Assembly: GCA_028825115.1 (NCBI GenBank)
Contig: JAPKAV010000014.1
Coordinates: 1-33,302 of the forward strand
Reading direction: 5' to 3'
Source: Candidatus Nanopelagicales bacterium
Lineage (GTDB): Bacteria > Actinomycetota > Actinomycetes > S36-B12
DNA length: 33,302 nucleotides
Position numbers and translations under genes: made by a program. The notes beneath the pieces are model-generated. The model searched no databases, was not told the DNA's origin, and saw nothing but the letters and a program-made list of their open reading frames with translations. How positions within the stretch are numbered: position 1 is the first letter of the stretch; each line of letters opens with the position of its first letter. Positions 27,054 to 33,302 of this stretch are shown piece after piece.

Positions 27054-28603
27054 TAATTCGGCCGATTAAACGGGCGTTAATCTCCGTTTACGATAAAAGT
27101 GGGGTTGTTGAGCTCGCGCGAGCCCTAGCACAATTTGGGGTTGAGATCGTGTCTACCGGTAGTACCGCCGCGACCATTGAAGCAGCCGGGCTCGCGGTCA
27201 CGCCGGTTACAGCCGTCACAAATTTTCCTGAGTGTCTTGATGGACGCGTGAAGACTCTGCACCCGAGGATCCATGCGGGGCTGCTGGCCGACGTGCGCAA
27301 CCCTGATCATGCTGCTCAATTGGAAGAGCTTGAGATCAAAGCATTTGATTTAGTTGTGGTAAACCTTTATCCGTTCACTGAAACCGTTGCCAGCGGAGCC
27401 ACAAATGATGAATGCGTGGAGCAGATTGATATCGGCGGGCCGGCCATGATTCGAGCATCGGCAAAAAACTATGCCAACGTGGCCGTGGTTGTGTCCTCTA
27501 ATAGTTACTCTGAAGTGTTAACGGCGATTGCTGAAGGCGGAACCACTCTTGCCCAACGTGCATTGCTATCAGCCCAAGCATTCGCGCACACAGCAACGTA
27601 CGACATTGCGGTAGCAACATGGATGTCAACTGTAGCTTCGCCTGAGGAAAGCGAGTTCCCCCGCTGGCGGGGAGCGGCATGGACCAGAAGTGAAGTACTT
27701 CGGTACGGAGAGAATCCGCATCAAGGCGCTGCCTCCTACATTGGGATTGGCCACGAAAGTGGCGTAGCAAACGCCCAACAGTTACATGGAAAACCCATGT
27801 CGTACAACAATTTTATTGACTCCGATGCAGCCCGACGCGCCGCATTTGATTTCTCAGAGCCGGCCGTAGCAATTATCAAGCATGCAAATCCGTGCGGCAT
27901 TGCTGTGGGTCTTGACATCGAGCAGGCCTACCGCAAAGCCCACGCCACTGATCCGGTCTCAGCATTTGGGGGAGTGGTTGCGGCAAATCGTCTTGTGACC
28001 AAAGAAATGGCAGAGTCGTTGCTAGACGTTTTCACTGAGGTAATAGTTGCTCCGCAGTTTGACGATGACGCATTAAACCTTCTCAAGGAAAAAACTAATC
28101 TGCGGATTTTGGTCGCGCCAGGACCGCTCCCTGGCCATCGCGTTGACGCACGCACAATCTCAGGTGGTCTCCTCATCCAGAGCGTCGACACGGTGCACGA
28201 CATCGGTGATAACCCAGCGAATTGGAATTTGGTGTGTGGAGATGCTGTTTCAGCGGCCACCATGGCCGACCTGGAGTTTGCCTGGCGTGCCTGTCGTTCA
28301 GTTAAATCTAATGCAATTTTGCTGGCAAAAGATCTTGGTGCTGTGGGTATTGGCATGGGACAAGTGAACCGTGTTGATTCGGCACATCTGGCGGCATCGC
28401 GTGCTGGAGAACGAGCGGTTGGCTCGGTTGGCGCGTCAGACGCCTTCTTTCCATTCACTGACGGTCTACAAGTACTACTGGACGCAGGGGTGAGCGCGGT
28501 AGTCCAACCTGGGGGGTCGGTGCGCGACGAAGAAGTTATCGCTGCGGCCCGAGCTGCCGGTGTGACCATGTACTTCACAGGGGCACGTCATTTCTTCCAC
28601 TAG
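27050..28603 (+). CDS. purH: Bifunctional AICAR formyltransferase/IMP cyclohydrolase
   Basis: PurH performs the last two steps to IMP: formylation of AICAR with 10-formyl-THF and ring closure. The 517 residues begin with the IMP cyclohydrolase domain ([29 protein letters not shown]) and continue with the formyltransferase domain with K277-H278 in IIKHANPCG and KSNAILLAK late in the protein. I chose GTG 27050, which overlaps the purN stop and has AAAGGA five bases upstream; an earlier in-frame start at 27029 has no such site. It feeds IMP to guaB. Confidence 0.98.
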   Translation: MIIRPIKRALISVYDKSGVVELARALAQFGVEIVSTGSTAATIEAAGLAVTPVTAVTNFPECLDGRVKTLHPRIHAGLLADVRNPDHAAQLEELEIKAFDLVVVNLYPFTETVASGATNDECVEQIDIGGPAMIRASAKNYANVAVVVSSNSYSEVLTAIAEGGTTLAQRALLSAQAFAHTATYDIAVATWMSTVASPEESEFPRWRGAAWTRSEVLRYGENPHQGAASYIGIGHESGVANAQQLHGKPMSYNNFIDSDAARRAAFDFSEPAVAIIKHANPCGIAVGLDIEQAYRKAHATDPVSAFGGVVAANRLVTKEMAESLLDVFTEVIVAPQFDDDALNLLKEKTNLRILVAPGPLPGHRVDARTISGGLLIQSVDTVHDIGDNPANWNLVCGDAVSAATMADLEFAWRACRSVKSNAILLAKDLGAVGIGMGQVNRVDSAHLAASRAGERAVGSVGASDAFFPFTDGLQVLLDAGVSAVVQPGGSVRDEEVIAAARAAGVTMYFTGARHFFH

Positions 28604-28604
28604 T

Positions 28605-29561
28605 GTGCGGGGCGGCTCATGGCAACTAGTTGCATTCCCGAGTCTCGCGGCATTATTTGTGGGGGGACTTACTGCAATTCAATCGAGAGCGAACGGTTCA
28701 TTAGCTGATGCCTTGGGGTCGGGGCTGCAAGCAGCGACACTCTCATTTGCAACCGGGCTCCTGATTACGACTCTGATCGTAATTACCAGCAAAAGGCTGC
28801 GCAGGGGCGTGCGTACATTGATGGCTTCGATTCAAAATGCCGATCTACGTGTTTGGGAGTTGTTCGGTGGTTTTATTGGCGCGTTTTTTGTGCTTTCGCA
28901 GAGCGTGTCTGTACCTGTTATTGGGGTCGCTCTTTTTTCCATCGCAGTTGTGTCGGGCCAAAGTTCGTCAGCTTTGATTGTGGACCGTCTTGGACTTGGC
29001 CCACACGGGCGTCAGCCAATGACACGGTGGCGGGTTCTTTCGGCACTCATCGGACTTAGCGCTGTATTTGTGGCCGTGTCTGGTGGAGTAGACCAAACTC
29101 AAAGGCCATCAACTTGGCTCGTCATCATGTGTTTTGTTGCCGGGGTTGGGATTTCCATCCAACAGGCAATAAATGGACGCGTATCAAAGGCTTCGGGGGA
29201 GCCCCTCGTCGCCGCGTGGGTCAACTTCATCACGGGTACGTCCATTTTGCTAGCCGCGTTGTTGCTGATGTCGGCGGTGGGAGTAATTGATATTACGGCT
29301 TTGCCCAGTGGACCCGTGTGGCTCTATATTGGCGGATTTGTCGGAGTGATCTTCATCGCGACAACCGCCTGGGTTGTCGGAAAGATTGGGGTTCTTCGAT
29401 TGAGTCTTCTTGCCATCGCCGGCCAACTTGTTGGCTCACTATTGCTGGATCTATTTGTCAACGGCGAGCTTGAGGGATCATTGATTGCTGGTGTTTTGTT
29501 GGCGTTCGCCGCTGTGAGCGTTAATGCAATTCGCCGACCCATCAACAAAACCATCGACTAA
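28605..29561 (+). CDS. DMT-superfamily transporter (DUF606/YdcZ-like)
   Basis: A 318-residue membrane protein with about ten hydrophobic segments arranged as two halves of five, each opening with a similar block (N-terminal ALFVGGLTAIQSRANGSLAD and mid VAGVGISIQQAINGRVSKAS). This is the inverted-repeat layout of DMT/EamA-like transporters of the DUF606 (YdcZ) group, whose substrates are unknown. It starts at GTG 28605, one base after the purH stop, without its own ribosome binding site, so it is coupled to purH. Its presence in a purine operon hints at a metabolite exporter, but this is only context. Confidence 0.85.
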   Translation: MRGGSWQLVAFPSLAALFVGGLTAIQSRANGSLADALGSGLQAATLSFATGLLITTLIVITSKRLRRGVRTLMASIQNADLRVWELFGGFIGAFFVLSQSVSVPVIGVALFSIAVVSGQSSSALIVDRLGLGPHGRQPMTRWRVLSALIGLSAVFVAVSGGVDQTQRPSTWLVIMCFVAGVGISIQQAINGRVSKASGEPLVAAWVNFITGTSILLAALLLMSAVGVIDITALPSGPVWLYIGGFVGVIFIATTAWVVGKIGVLRLSLLAIAGQLVGSLLLDLFVNGELEGSLIAGVLLAFAAVSVNAIRRPINKTID

Positions 29562-29610
29562 TAGTGCAAGCCGGTCGCGGTGAGCATCGGTCATGGGAGA
29601 GGATAGGGCC

Positions 29611-30456
29611 ATGATTCTGGACGGCACAGCAACCGCGGCAGCGGTTAAAACAGAACTCCAGATTCGGGTTGCCGAACTCCAGGTTCAGGGAATTGTTCCC
29701 GGGCTTGGCACGGTGCTCGTGGGAGATGACCCCGGCTCCCACGCCTATGTGGGGGGCAAGCACAAGGATTGCGCTGAAGTGGGGATCTCTTCTATTCGGA
29801 TTGACCTACCGGCTGATTCAACCCAAGTTCAAGTGGATGCACGGATTGCTGAATTAAATGCCGATCCTGACGTCACCGGATACATCGTTCAACTTCCGTT
29901 GCCCCAGCACCTTGATTCCCATCGGGTTTTGGAACTCATGGATCCGGGAAAAGACGCTGACGGGCTGCACCCCATGAACCTTGGGCGACTTGTCTTGGGA
30001 ATTCCAGGGCCGCTGCCATGTACTCCGGCCGGAATTGTTGAATTATTGAGGCGCTACGAAGTTCCGATCAATGGGGCCCACGTGGTCATAGTTGGTCGTG
30101 GAATAACTGTTGGTCGTCCGCTGGCTCTGCTGCTTACCCGGAAGAGTGAGAACGCAACTGTGACCTTGTGTCATACGGGAACGCAGGATCTTTCAGCCGA
30201 GCTTAAGCGCGCAGATATCATTGTCGCGGCCGCTGGTGTCCCCGAAATTGTCAAGGCCATGGACGTTAAGCCCGGTGCCGCTGTTCTGGATGTGGGGATT
30301 ACTCGTACGGATTCTGGTTTAGTAGGAGACGTCGCCCCCGACGTGATTGACGTCGCCGGTTTCCTTGCGCCGATGCCGGGTGGAACCGGACCCATGACCC
30401 GGGCCATGTTGTTGGCCAATGTCGTGACGCGCGCCGAGGAATTAGCCAAAGGCTAA
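29611..30456 (+). CDS. folD: Methylenetetrahydrofolate dehydrogenase/cyclohydrolase
   Basis: FolD converts 5,10-methylene-THF to 10-formyl-THF, the one-carbon donor for PurN and PurH upstream. The 281 residues show Y46-x3-K50 (YVGGKHK) with catalytic Lys50, QLPLPQ at 94-99, D117 in DADGL, PCTP at 136-139 and the NADP turn GRGITVGRP at 162-170. I chose ATG 29611, which gives the usual MILDG start and has GAGAGGA upstream; an ATG at 29593 would add six residues. Identification is secure, the start less so. Confidence 0.97.
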   Translation: MILDGTATAAAVKTELQIRVAELQVQGIVPGLGTVLVGDDPGSHAYVGGKHKDCAEVGISSIRIDLPADSTQVQVDARIAELNADPDVTGYIVQLPLPQHLDSHRVLELMDPGKDADGLHPMNLGRLVLGIPGPLPCTPAGIVELLRRYEVPINGAHVVIVGRGITVGRPLALLLTRKSENATVTLCHTGTQDLSAELKRADIIVAAAGVPEIVKAMDVKPGAAVLDVGITRTDSGLVGDVAPDVIDVAGFLAPMPGGTGPMTRAMLLANVVTRAEELAKG

Positions 30457-30463
30457 GTATTCA

Positions 30464-30766
30464 ATGGCAAATTTACCTGAAAAAAATGTTCACCGTCTTC
30501 CACGGTCGAGGTTTCGTGAATGGCCCATTTCGTTGGTCTTGCTCGGGATCGCTTTGTCGATGGTTTTCGTGGCGACGGAACATTTCCGTCGTGGCTCATT
30601 GGTGCTGGCCGTGAGTGTTGTGTTGGCAACTTTTCTTCGCCTTTTCCTTCCTGAAAATCAGGCTGGCATGCTCGCAGTGCGCTCCAGAAGCGTGGACGTG
30701 GCTGTTTTGGCGGTGCTGGGTGTGGGGTTGGCCATATTTGCCTTTTGGGTCCCGGCCCCGAACTGA
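30464..30766 (+). CDS. DUF3017 membrane protein
   Basis: A 100-residue protein with three membrane segments (about 22-38, 44-61 and 78-95) and basic ends. It is seven bases after the folD stop and before mdh, exactly where DUF3017 genes lie in actinobacteria, and the pattern (REWP before the first helix, RLFLP after the second) agrees. Function unknown. Confidence 0.87.
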   Translation: MANLPEKNVHRLPRSRFREWPISLVLLGIALSMVFVATEHFRRGSLVLAVSVVLATFLRLFLPENQAGMLAVRSRSVDVAVLAVLGVGLAIFAFWVPAPN

Positions 30767-30790
30767 AAATGATTCATGCGGGACGGTATC

Positions 30791-30820
30791 TTGACTTCAA
30801 GTTATTTTTTCAGCTCGTAT
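30791..30820 (+). promoter_or_regulatory. Candidate promoter of mdh
   Basis: TTGACT at 30791-30796, an 18-base spacer, and TCGTAT at 30815-30820 (weak -10). The ribosome binding site AAGGGG lies at 30828-30833. The -35 is good and the -10 poor, so the exact start is uncertain. Confidence 0.45.
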
Positions 30821-30840
30821 ATCCACGAAGGGGATAAATC

Positions 30841-31797
30841 ATGGCTCGCTCTGGCAAAATCTCGGTGATTGGCGCAGGTTTCTACGGCTCAACAACGGCA
30901 TTGCGTCTCGCCGAATACGACATTTTTGACACCGTTGTTCTTACCGATGTTGTTGACGGCAAAGCTGAAGGCCTTGCACTCGACATGAACCAGTCTCGGT
31001 GGATTGAAGGGTTTGAAACCAAACTTGTTGGCCAGACGACTGGGATGGATGGCAGTGGATATGAAACAATCTCGGGTTCGGAGATCGTCGTTATTACTGC
31101 CGGTTTGCCACGCAAGCCAGGCATGAGTCGGATGGATCTGATCGAAACCAATGCAAAGATTATGCGCGGAGTGTGTGAGAACATCGCCAAATTTGCTCCC
31201 GACTGCATTGTGATCAATGTTGCCAACCCACTTGATGAGATGACCGCGCTGGCGCAAATCGTTACCAAGTTCACCCATAACCGGGTGATCGGTCAAGCAG
31301 GAATGCTCGACACCGCACGCTTTTCACATTTTGTTGCAGAAGAACTCAATGTCCCGGTTGGATCGGTAACCACTCTAACTCTTGGCTCACACGGTGACAC
31401 CATGGTGCCGGTTGCCTCAGCCTGCAGCGTGGACGGCAAGCCACTTCGTGACCTTCTCTCAGAAGAGCAAATTGCAGATCTCGTTGTGCGCACGCGTAAT
31501 GGTGGAGCTGAAATCGTGGCATTGCTGAAGACCGGTTCGGCCTACTACGCACCCTCGGCAGCCGCAGCCCGCATGGCTCGCGCAGTCCACGAAGATTCTG
31601 GCAAGGTTATGCCGGTGTGTGCATGGGTCGATGGCGAATATGGTCTTTCCGGTGCCTACCTCGGTGTCGAAGCTGAAATTGGCAAAGAGGGAATCAAGAA
31701 GGTTGTTGAAACCCCTTTGACAGATTCTGAGAAAGCACTTCTCGTTGAAGCATGCGAAGCGGTCAAGGCTAAGCAAGCCGACGTTTCAGCCCTGTAA
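30841..31797 (+). CDS. mdh: Malate dehydrogenase (LDH-like type)
   Basis: Mdh interconverts malate and oxaloacetate with NAD in the TCA cycle. The 318 residues begin with a Rossmann fold (GAGFYG at 11-16, with the NAD-selecting D36) and carry R91 and R97 in the [10 protein letters not shown] substrate loop, where a basic residue selects malate over lactate, plus the catalytic relay D157, R160 and H184 (GSHGDTM). It is of the lactate-dehydrogenase-like type of malate dehydrogenase. A ribosome binding site AAGGGG stands seven bases upstream. Confidence 0.96.
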   Translation: MARSGKISVIGAGFYGSTTALRLAEYDIFDTVVLTDVVDGKAEGLALDMNQSRWIEGFETKLVGQTTGMDGSGYETISGSEIVVITAGLPRKPGMSRMDLIETNAKIMRGVCENIAKFAPDCIVINVANPLDEMTALAQIVTKFTHNRVIGQAGMLDTARFSHFVAEELNVPVGSVTTLTLGSHGDTMVPVASACSVDGKPLRDLLSEEQIADLVVRTRNGGAEIVALLKTGSAYYAPSAAAARMARAVHEDSGKVMPVCAWVDGEYGLSGAYLGVEAEIGKEGIKKVVETPLTDSEKALLVEACEAVKAKQADVSAL

Positions 31798-31800
31798 CTT

Positions 31801-31830
31801 CACACCCCCTACATCCACACCCCTACATAG
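31801..31830 (+). repeat. Short direct repeat between mdh and icd
   Basis: CACACCCCCTACATC is followed at once by CACACCCCTACATAG, two near copies of about 15 bases in the mdh-icd gap. No hairpin and no function seen. Confidence 0.7.
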
Positions 31831-31859
31831 GCAGAGTCCAGATACAAGGAGCAATACGT

Positions 31860-33077
31860 ATGTCGCAAAAAATCAAGGTTGTAAATCCAGTCGTCGAACT
31901 TGACGGTGACGAAATGACCCGAATCATTTGGCATTTTATCAAAGCTGAATTGATCGAGAAGTACCTTGACGTTGACCTTAAGTATTACGACTTGTCCATG
32001 GAAAACCGTGACGCAACCGACGACCAGGTCACGATCGAATCAGCGCATGCGATTCAGAAATACGGCGTGGGCGTGAAGTGCGCGACGATTACACCAGATG
32101 AGGCCCGAGTTGAAGAATTCGACCTCAAGAAAATGTGGAAGTCACCTAACGGCACGATCCGCAATATCTTGGGTGGCGTTATTTTCCGTGAGCCGATCAT
32201 TATTTCTAATGTACCCCGCTTGGTTCCCGGTTGGACCAAGCCGATAATTGTTGGCCGCCACGCATTCGGTGATCAGTACAAGGCAACCGACTTCAAAGTT
32301 CCTACCGCGGGAACTCTCACCATGACGTTCACCCCAACTGACGGCACCGAGCCCATGGAATTCAATATTTTTGACTTCCCCGCCGGTGGAGTTGCAATGG
32401 GGATGTACAACCTCGACGAGTCGATCCATGACTTTGCACGGGCTTCCATGCGTTACGGCCTTAACCGTGGCTACCCGGTCTACTTGTCGACAAAGAATAC
32501 GATTCTTAAGGCCTATGACGGTCAGTTCAAAGACATTTTCGCGCAAGTTTTTGAAACCGAGTTCAAGGACGAATTTGAGGCAGCCGGTATTACCTATGAA
32601 CACCGTCTGATTGATGACATGGTGGCTGCCGCAATGAAATGGGAGGGTGGCTACGTCTGGGCGTGCAAGAACTACGACGGTGATGTGCAGTCTGACACCA
32701 TTGCTCAAGGTTTCGGCTCACTTGGCCTAATGACCAGTGTGCTCATGACCCCGGACGGTAAAACTGTTGAAGCAGAGGCAGCTCACGGAACGGTGACCCG
32801 GCACTACCGTCAACACCAGAAGGGCAAGCCAACTTCCACCAACCCAATCGCTTCGATTTTCGCGTGGACCCGCGGCCTTGAGCACCGAGGTGTTCTCGAC
32901 AGCACCCCGGAAGTCAGCGAATTCGCCCGCACCCTCGAGCGGGTCTGTATTGAAACCGTTGAAGCCGGAGAAATGACCAAGGACTTGGCGATGCTGGTCA
33001 GCTCAGAGCAAAAGTGGCTTACCACCCAAGATTTCCTAGGCGCAATTGATGCGCGCCTTCAGGGAGCGATGAAATAA
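31860..33077 (+). CDS. icd: NADP-dependent isocitrate dehydrogenase (homodimeric type)
   Basis: Icd oxidises isocitrate to 2-oxoglutarate. The 405 residues are of the eukaryote-like homodimeric NADP type rather than the E. coli type: [14 protein letters not shown] near the N-terminus, substrate loop SPNGTIRN at 95-102, R110 and R133 (GRHAFGDQY), Mg ligands around DDMVAAAMK, and [13 protein letters not shown] which binds NADP. The ATG follows AAGGAG by eight bases. It is 62 bases after mdh and probably transcribed with it, forming a local TCA cluster with sucCD. Confidence 0.97.
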   Translation: MSQKIKVVNPVVELDGDEMTRIIWHFIKAELIEKYLDVDLKYYDLSMENRDATDDQVTIESAHAIQKYGVGVKCATITPDEARVEEFDLKKMWKSPNGTIRNILGGVIFREPIIISNVPRLVPGWTKPIIVGRHAFGDQYKATDFKVPTAGTLTMTFTPTDGTEPMEFNIFDFPAGGVAMGMYNLDESIHDFARASMRYGLNRGYPVYLSTKNTILKAYDGQFKDIFAQVFETEFKDEFEAAGITYEHRLIDDMVAAAMKWEGGYVWACKNYDGDVQSDTIAQGFGSLGLMTSVLMTPDGKTVEAEAAHGTVTRHYRQHQKGKPTSTNPIASIFAWTRGLEHRGVLDSTPEVSEFARTLERVCIETVEAGEMTKDLAMLVSSEQKWLTTQDFLGAIDARLQGAMK

Positions 33078-33107
33078 GCAGACTCAAAGTGGGCAGACTC
33101 AAAGTAG
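33078..33107 (+). repeat. 15-bp tandem repeat after icd
   Basis: GCAGACTCAAAGTGG is followed directly by GCAGACTCAAAGTAG, starting at the base after the icd stop. Only 14 of 15 bases match; no function seen. Confidence 0.85.
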
Positions 33108-33132
33108 GCCAGGAGCCACCACACTCCTGGCC
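33107..33132 (+). terminator. Hairpin after icd, probable terminator
   Basis: GGCCAGGAG, an eight-base loop, and CTCCTGGCC form a perfect nine-pair stem 30 bases after icd. There is no T run, so termination is likely but not certain. Confidence 0.6.
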
Positions 33133-33158
33133 CTGGCTCAATCAGTGGCCCTTCAACC

Positions 33159-33164
33159 TATTGT
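33159..33164 (+). promoter_or_regulatory. -10 element of the last gene, probable leaderless start
   Basis: TATTGT, seven bases, then GTG 33172, with no Shine-Dalgarno sequence. Confidence 0.4.
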
Positions 33165-33171
33165 TAGGTGT

Positions 33172-33302
33172 GTGAGCGAGATCTGGGTGAACCTTGGGGT
33201 TGTCTTACTGTTTGTGCTCGTTGGTGGATTTTTCTCAGCGGCGGAGTTGGCTCTTGTCTCAGTTCGTGAAAGCCAGGTCGCACGTTTGGCTGAAAATTCG
33301 AA
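33172..33302 (+). CDS. 5' end of a CNNM/hemolysin (HlyC/CorC)-type transporter (partial)
   Basis: From GTG 33172 the frame stays open to the window edge (43 codons). It begins with a membrane helix (VVLLFVLVGGFF) and continues SAAELALVSVRESQVARLAE, the typical N-terminus of CNNM/HlyC-CorC proteins (DUF21 domain), which are membrane proteins associated with magnesium or cobalt handling. The rest, including the CBS and CorC domains, is outside the window. Confidence 0.8.
   Translation, partial: MSEIWVNLGVVLLFVLVGGFFSAAELALVSVRESQVARLAENS

Noticed and set aside
31801-31830. Possible regulatory repeat between mdh and icd
   Set aside because: Only two imperfect copies with no dyad symmetry and no position relative to a promoter; listed as a plain repeat.

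Overview
The window reads as a chromosomal core segment of an actinobacterium (Actinomycetota) with a mid-range GC content. The evidence is a WhiB/WhiD-type iron-sulfur regulator beside groES-groEL, a guaB-guaB3 pair, a GroEL with a histidine-rich tail instead of a Gly-Met tail, paired CIRCE operators, and the order sucC-sucD-DUF6350-purN-purH-folD-DUF3017-mdh-icd, which is typical of actinobacteria. A freshwater, moderately streamlined lineage (Nanopelagicales-like) would fit, but the genus cannot be fixed by reading. No rRNA, tRNA, CRISPR array, intact insertion sequence or phage genes were seen.

Left part (1-7.9 kb): the first bases of a minus-strand gene, a small secreted protein, a strong bidirectional terminator, and an ambiguous partly GC-rich stretch (about 890-1560). 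Then come groES and groEL under a promoter boxed in by two CIRCE elements. A convergent whiB3/whiD-like gene follows, and divergent from it a MerR-type regulator with a C-terminal cobalamin domain carrying the CarH photoreceptor motif. After that come guaB and the overlapping paralogue guaB3.

Middle (7.9-18 kb): a GabD2-type succinate-semialdehyde dehydrogenase; then on the minus strand an ExaC-type aldehyde dehydrogenase with its usual DUF779 partner, divergent from a LuxR/NarL-type response regulator. Next are a small dispanin-like membrane protein, guaA (which completes guanine nucleotide synthesis together with guaB), a four-helix membrane protein, a minus-strand PIG-L/MshB-type deacetylase, and a large secreted protein with an M15-like peptidase domain followed by three related beta-rich repeats.

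Right part (18-33.3 kb): pcrA; a minus-strand malic enzyme with an N-terminal ACT-like region; a stand-alone mutase-type B12-binding protein; sucCD; two polytopic membrane proteins overlapped by 4 bp stops/starts into purN-purH; a DMT-type transporter; folD; DUF3017; mdh; icd; and the beginning of a CNNM/hemolysin-type transporter. The right half therefore joins TCA-cycle enzymes (sucCD, mdh, icd, malic enzyme) with the one-carbon-dependent purine steps (folD, purN, purH).

Expression signals are of two kinds. Some genes have clear Shine-Dalgarno sequences (groES, groEL, whiB, guaB, sucC, mdh, icd). Several transcription-unit leaders have none, and instead carry a TANNNT hexamer 6-7 nt before the start codon, which suggests leaderless mRNAs. 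The two cobalamin-linked proteins (a putative light sensor and a mutase-type domain) and the uncertain coding status of 890-1560 are the points most worth a second look.
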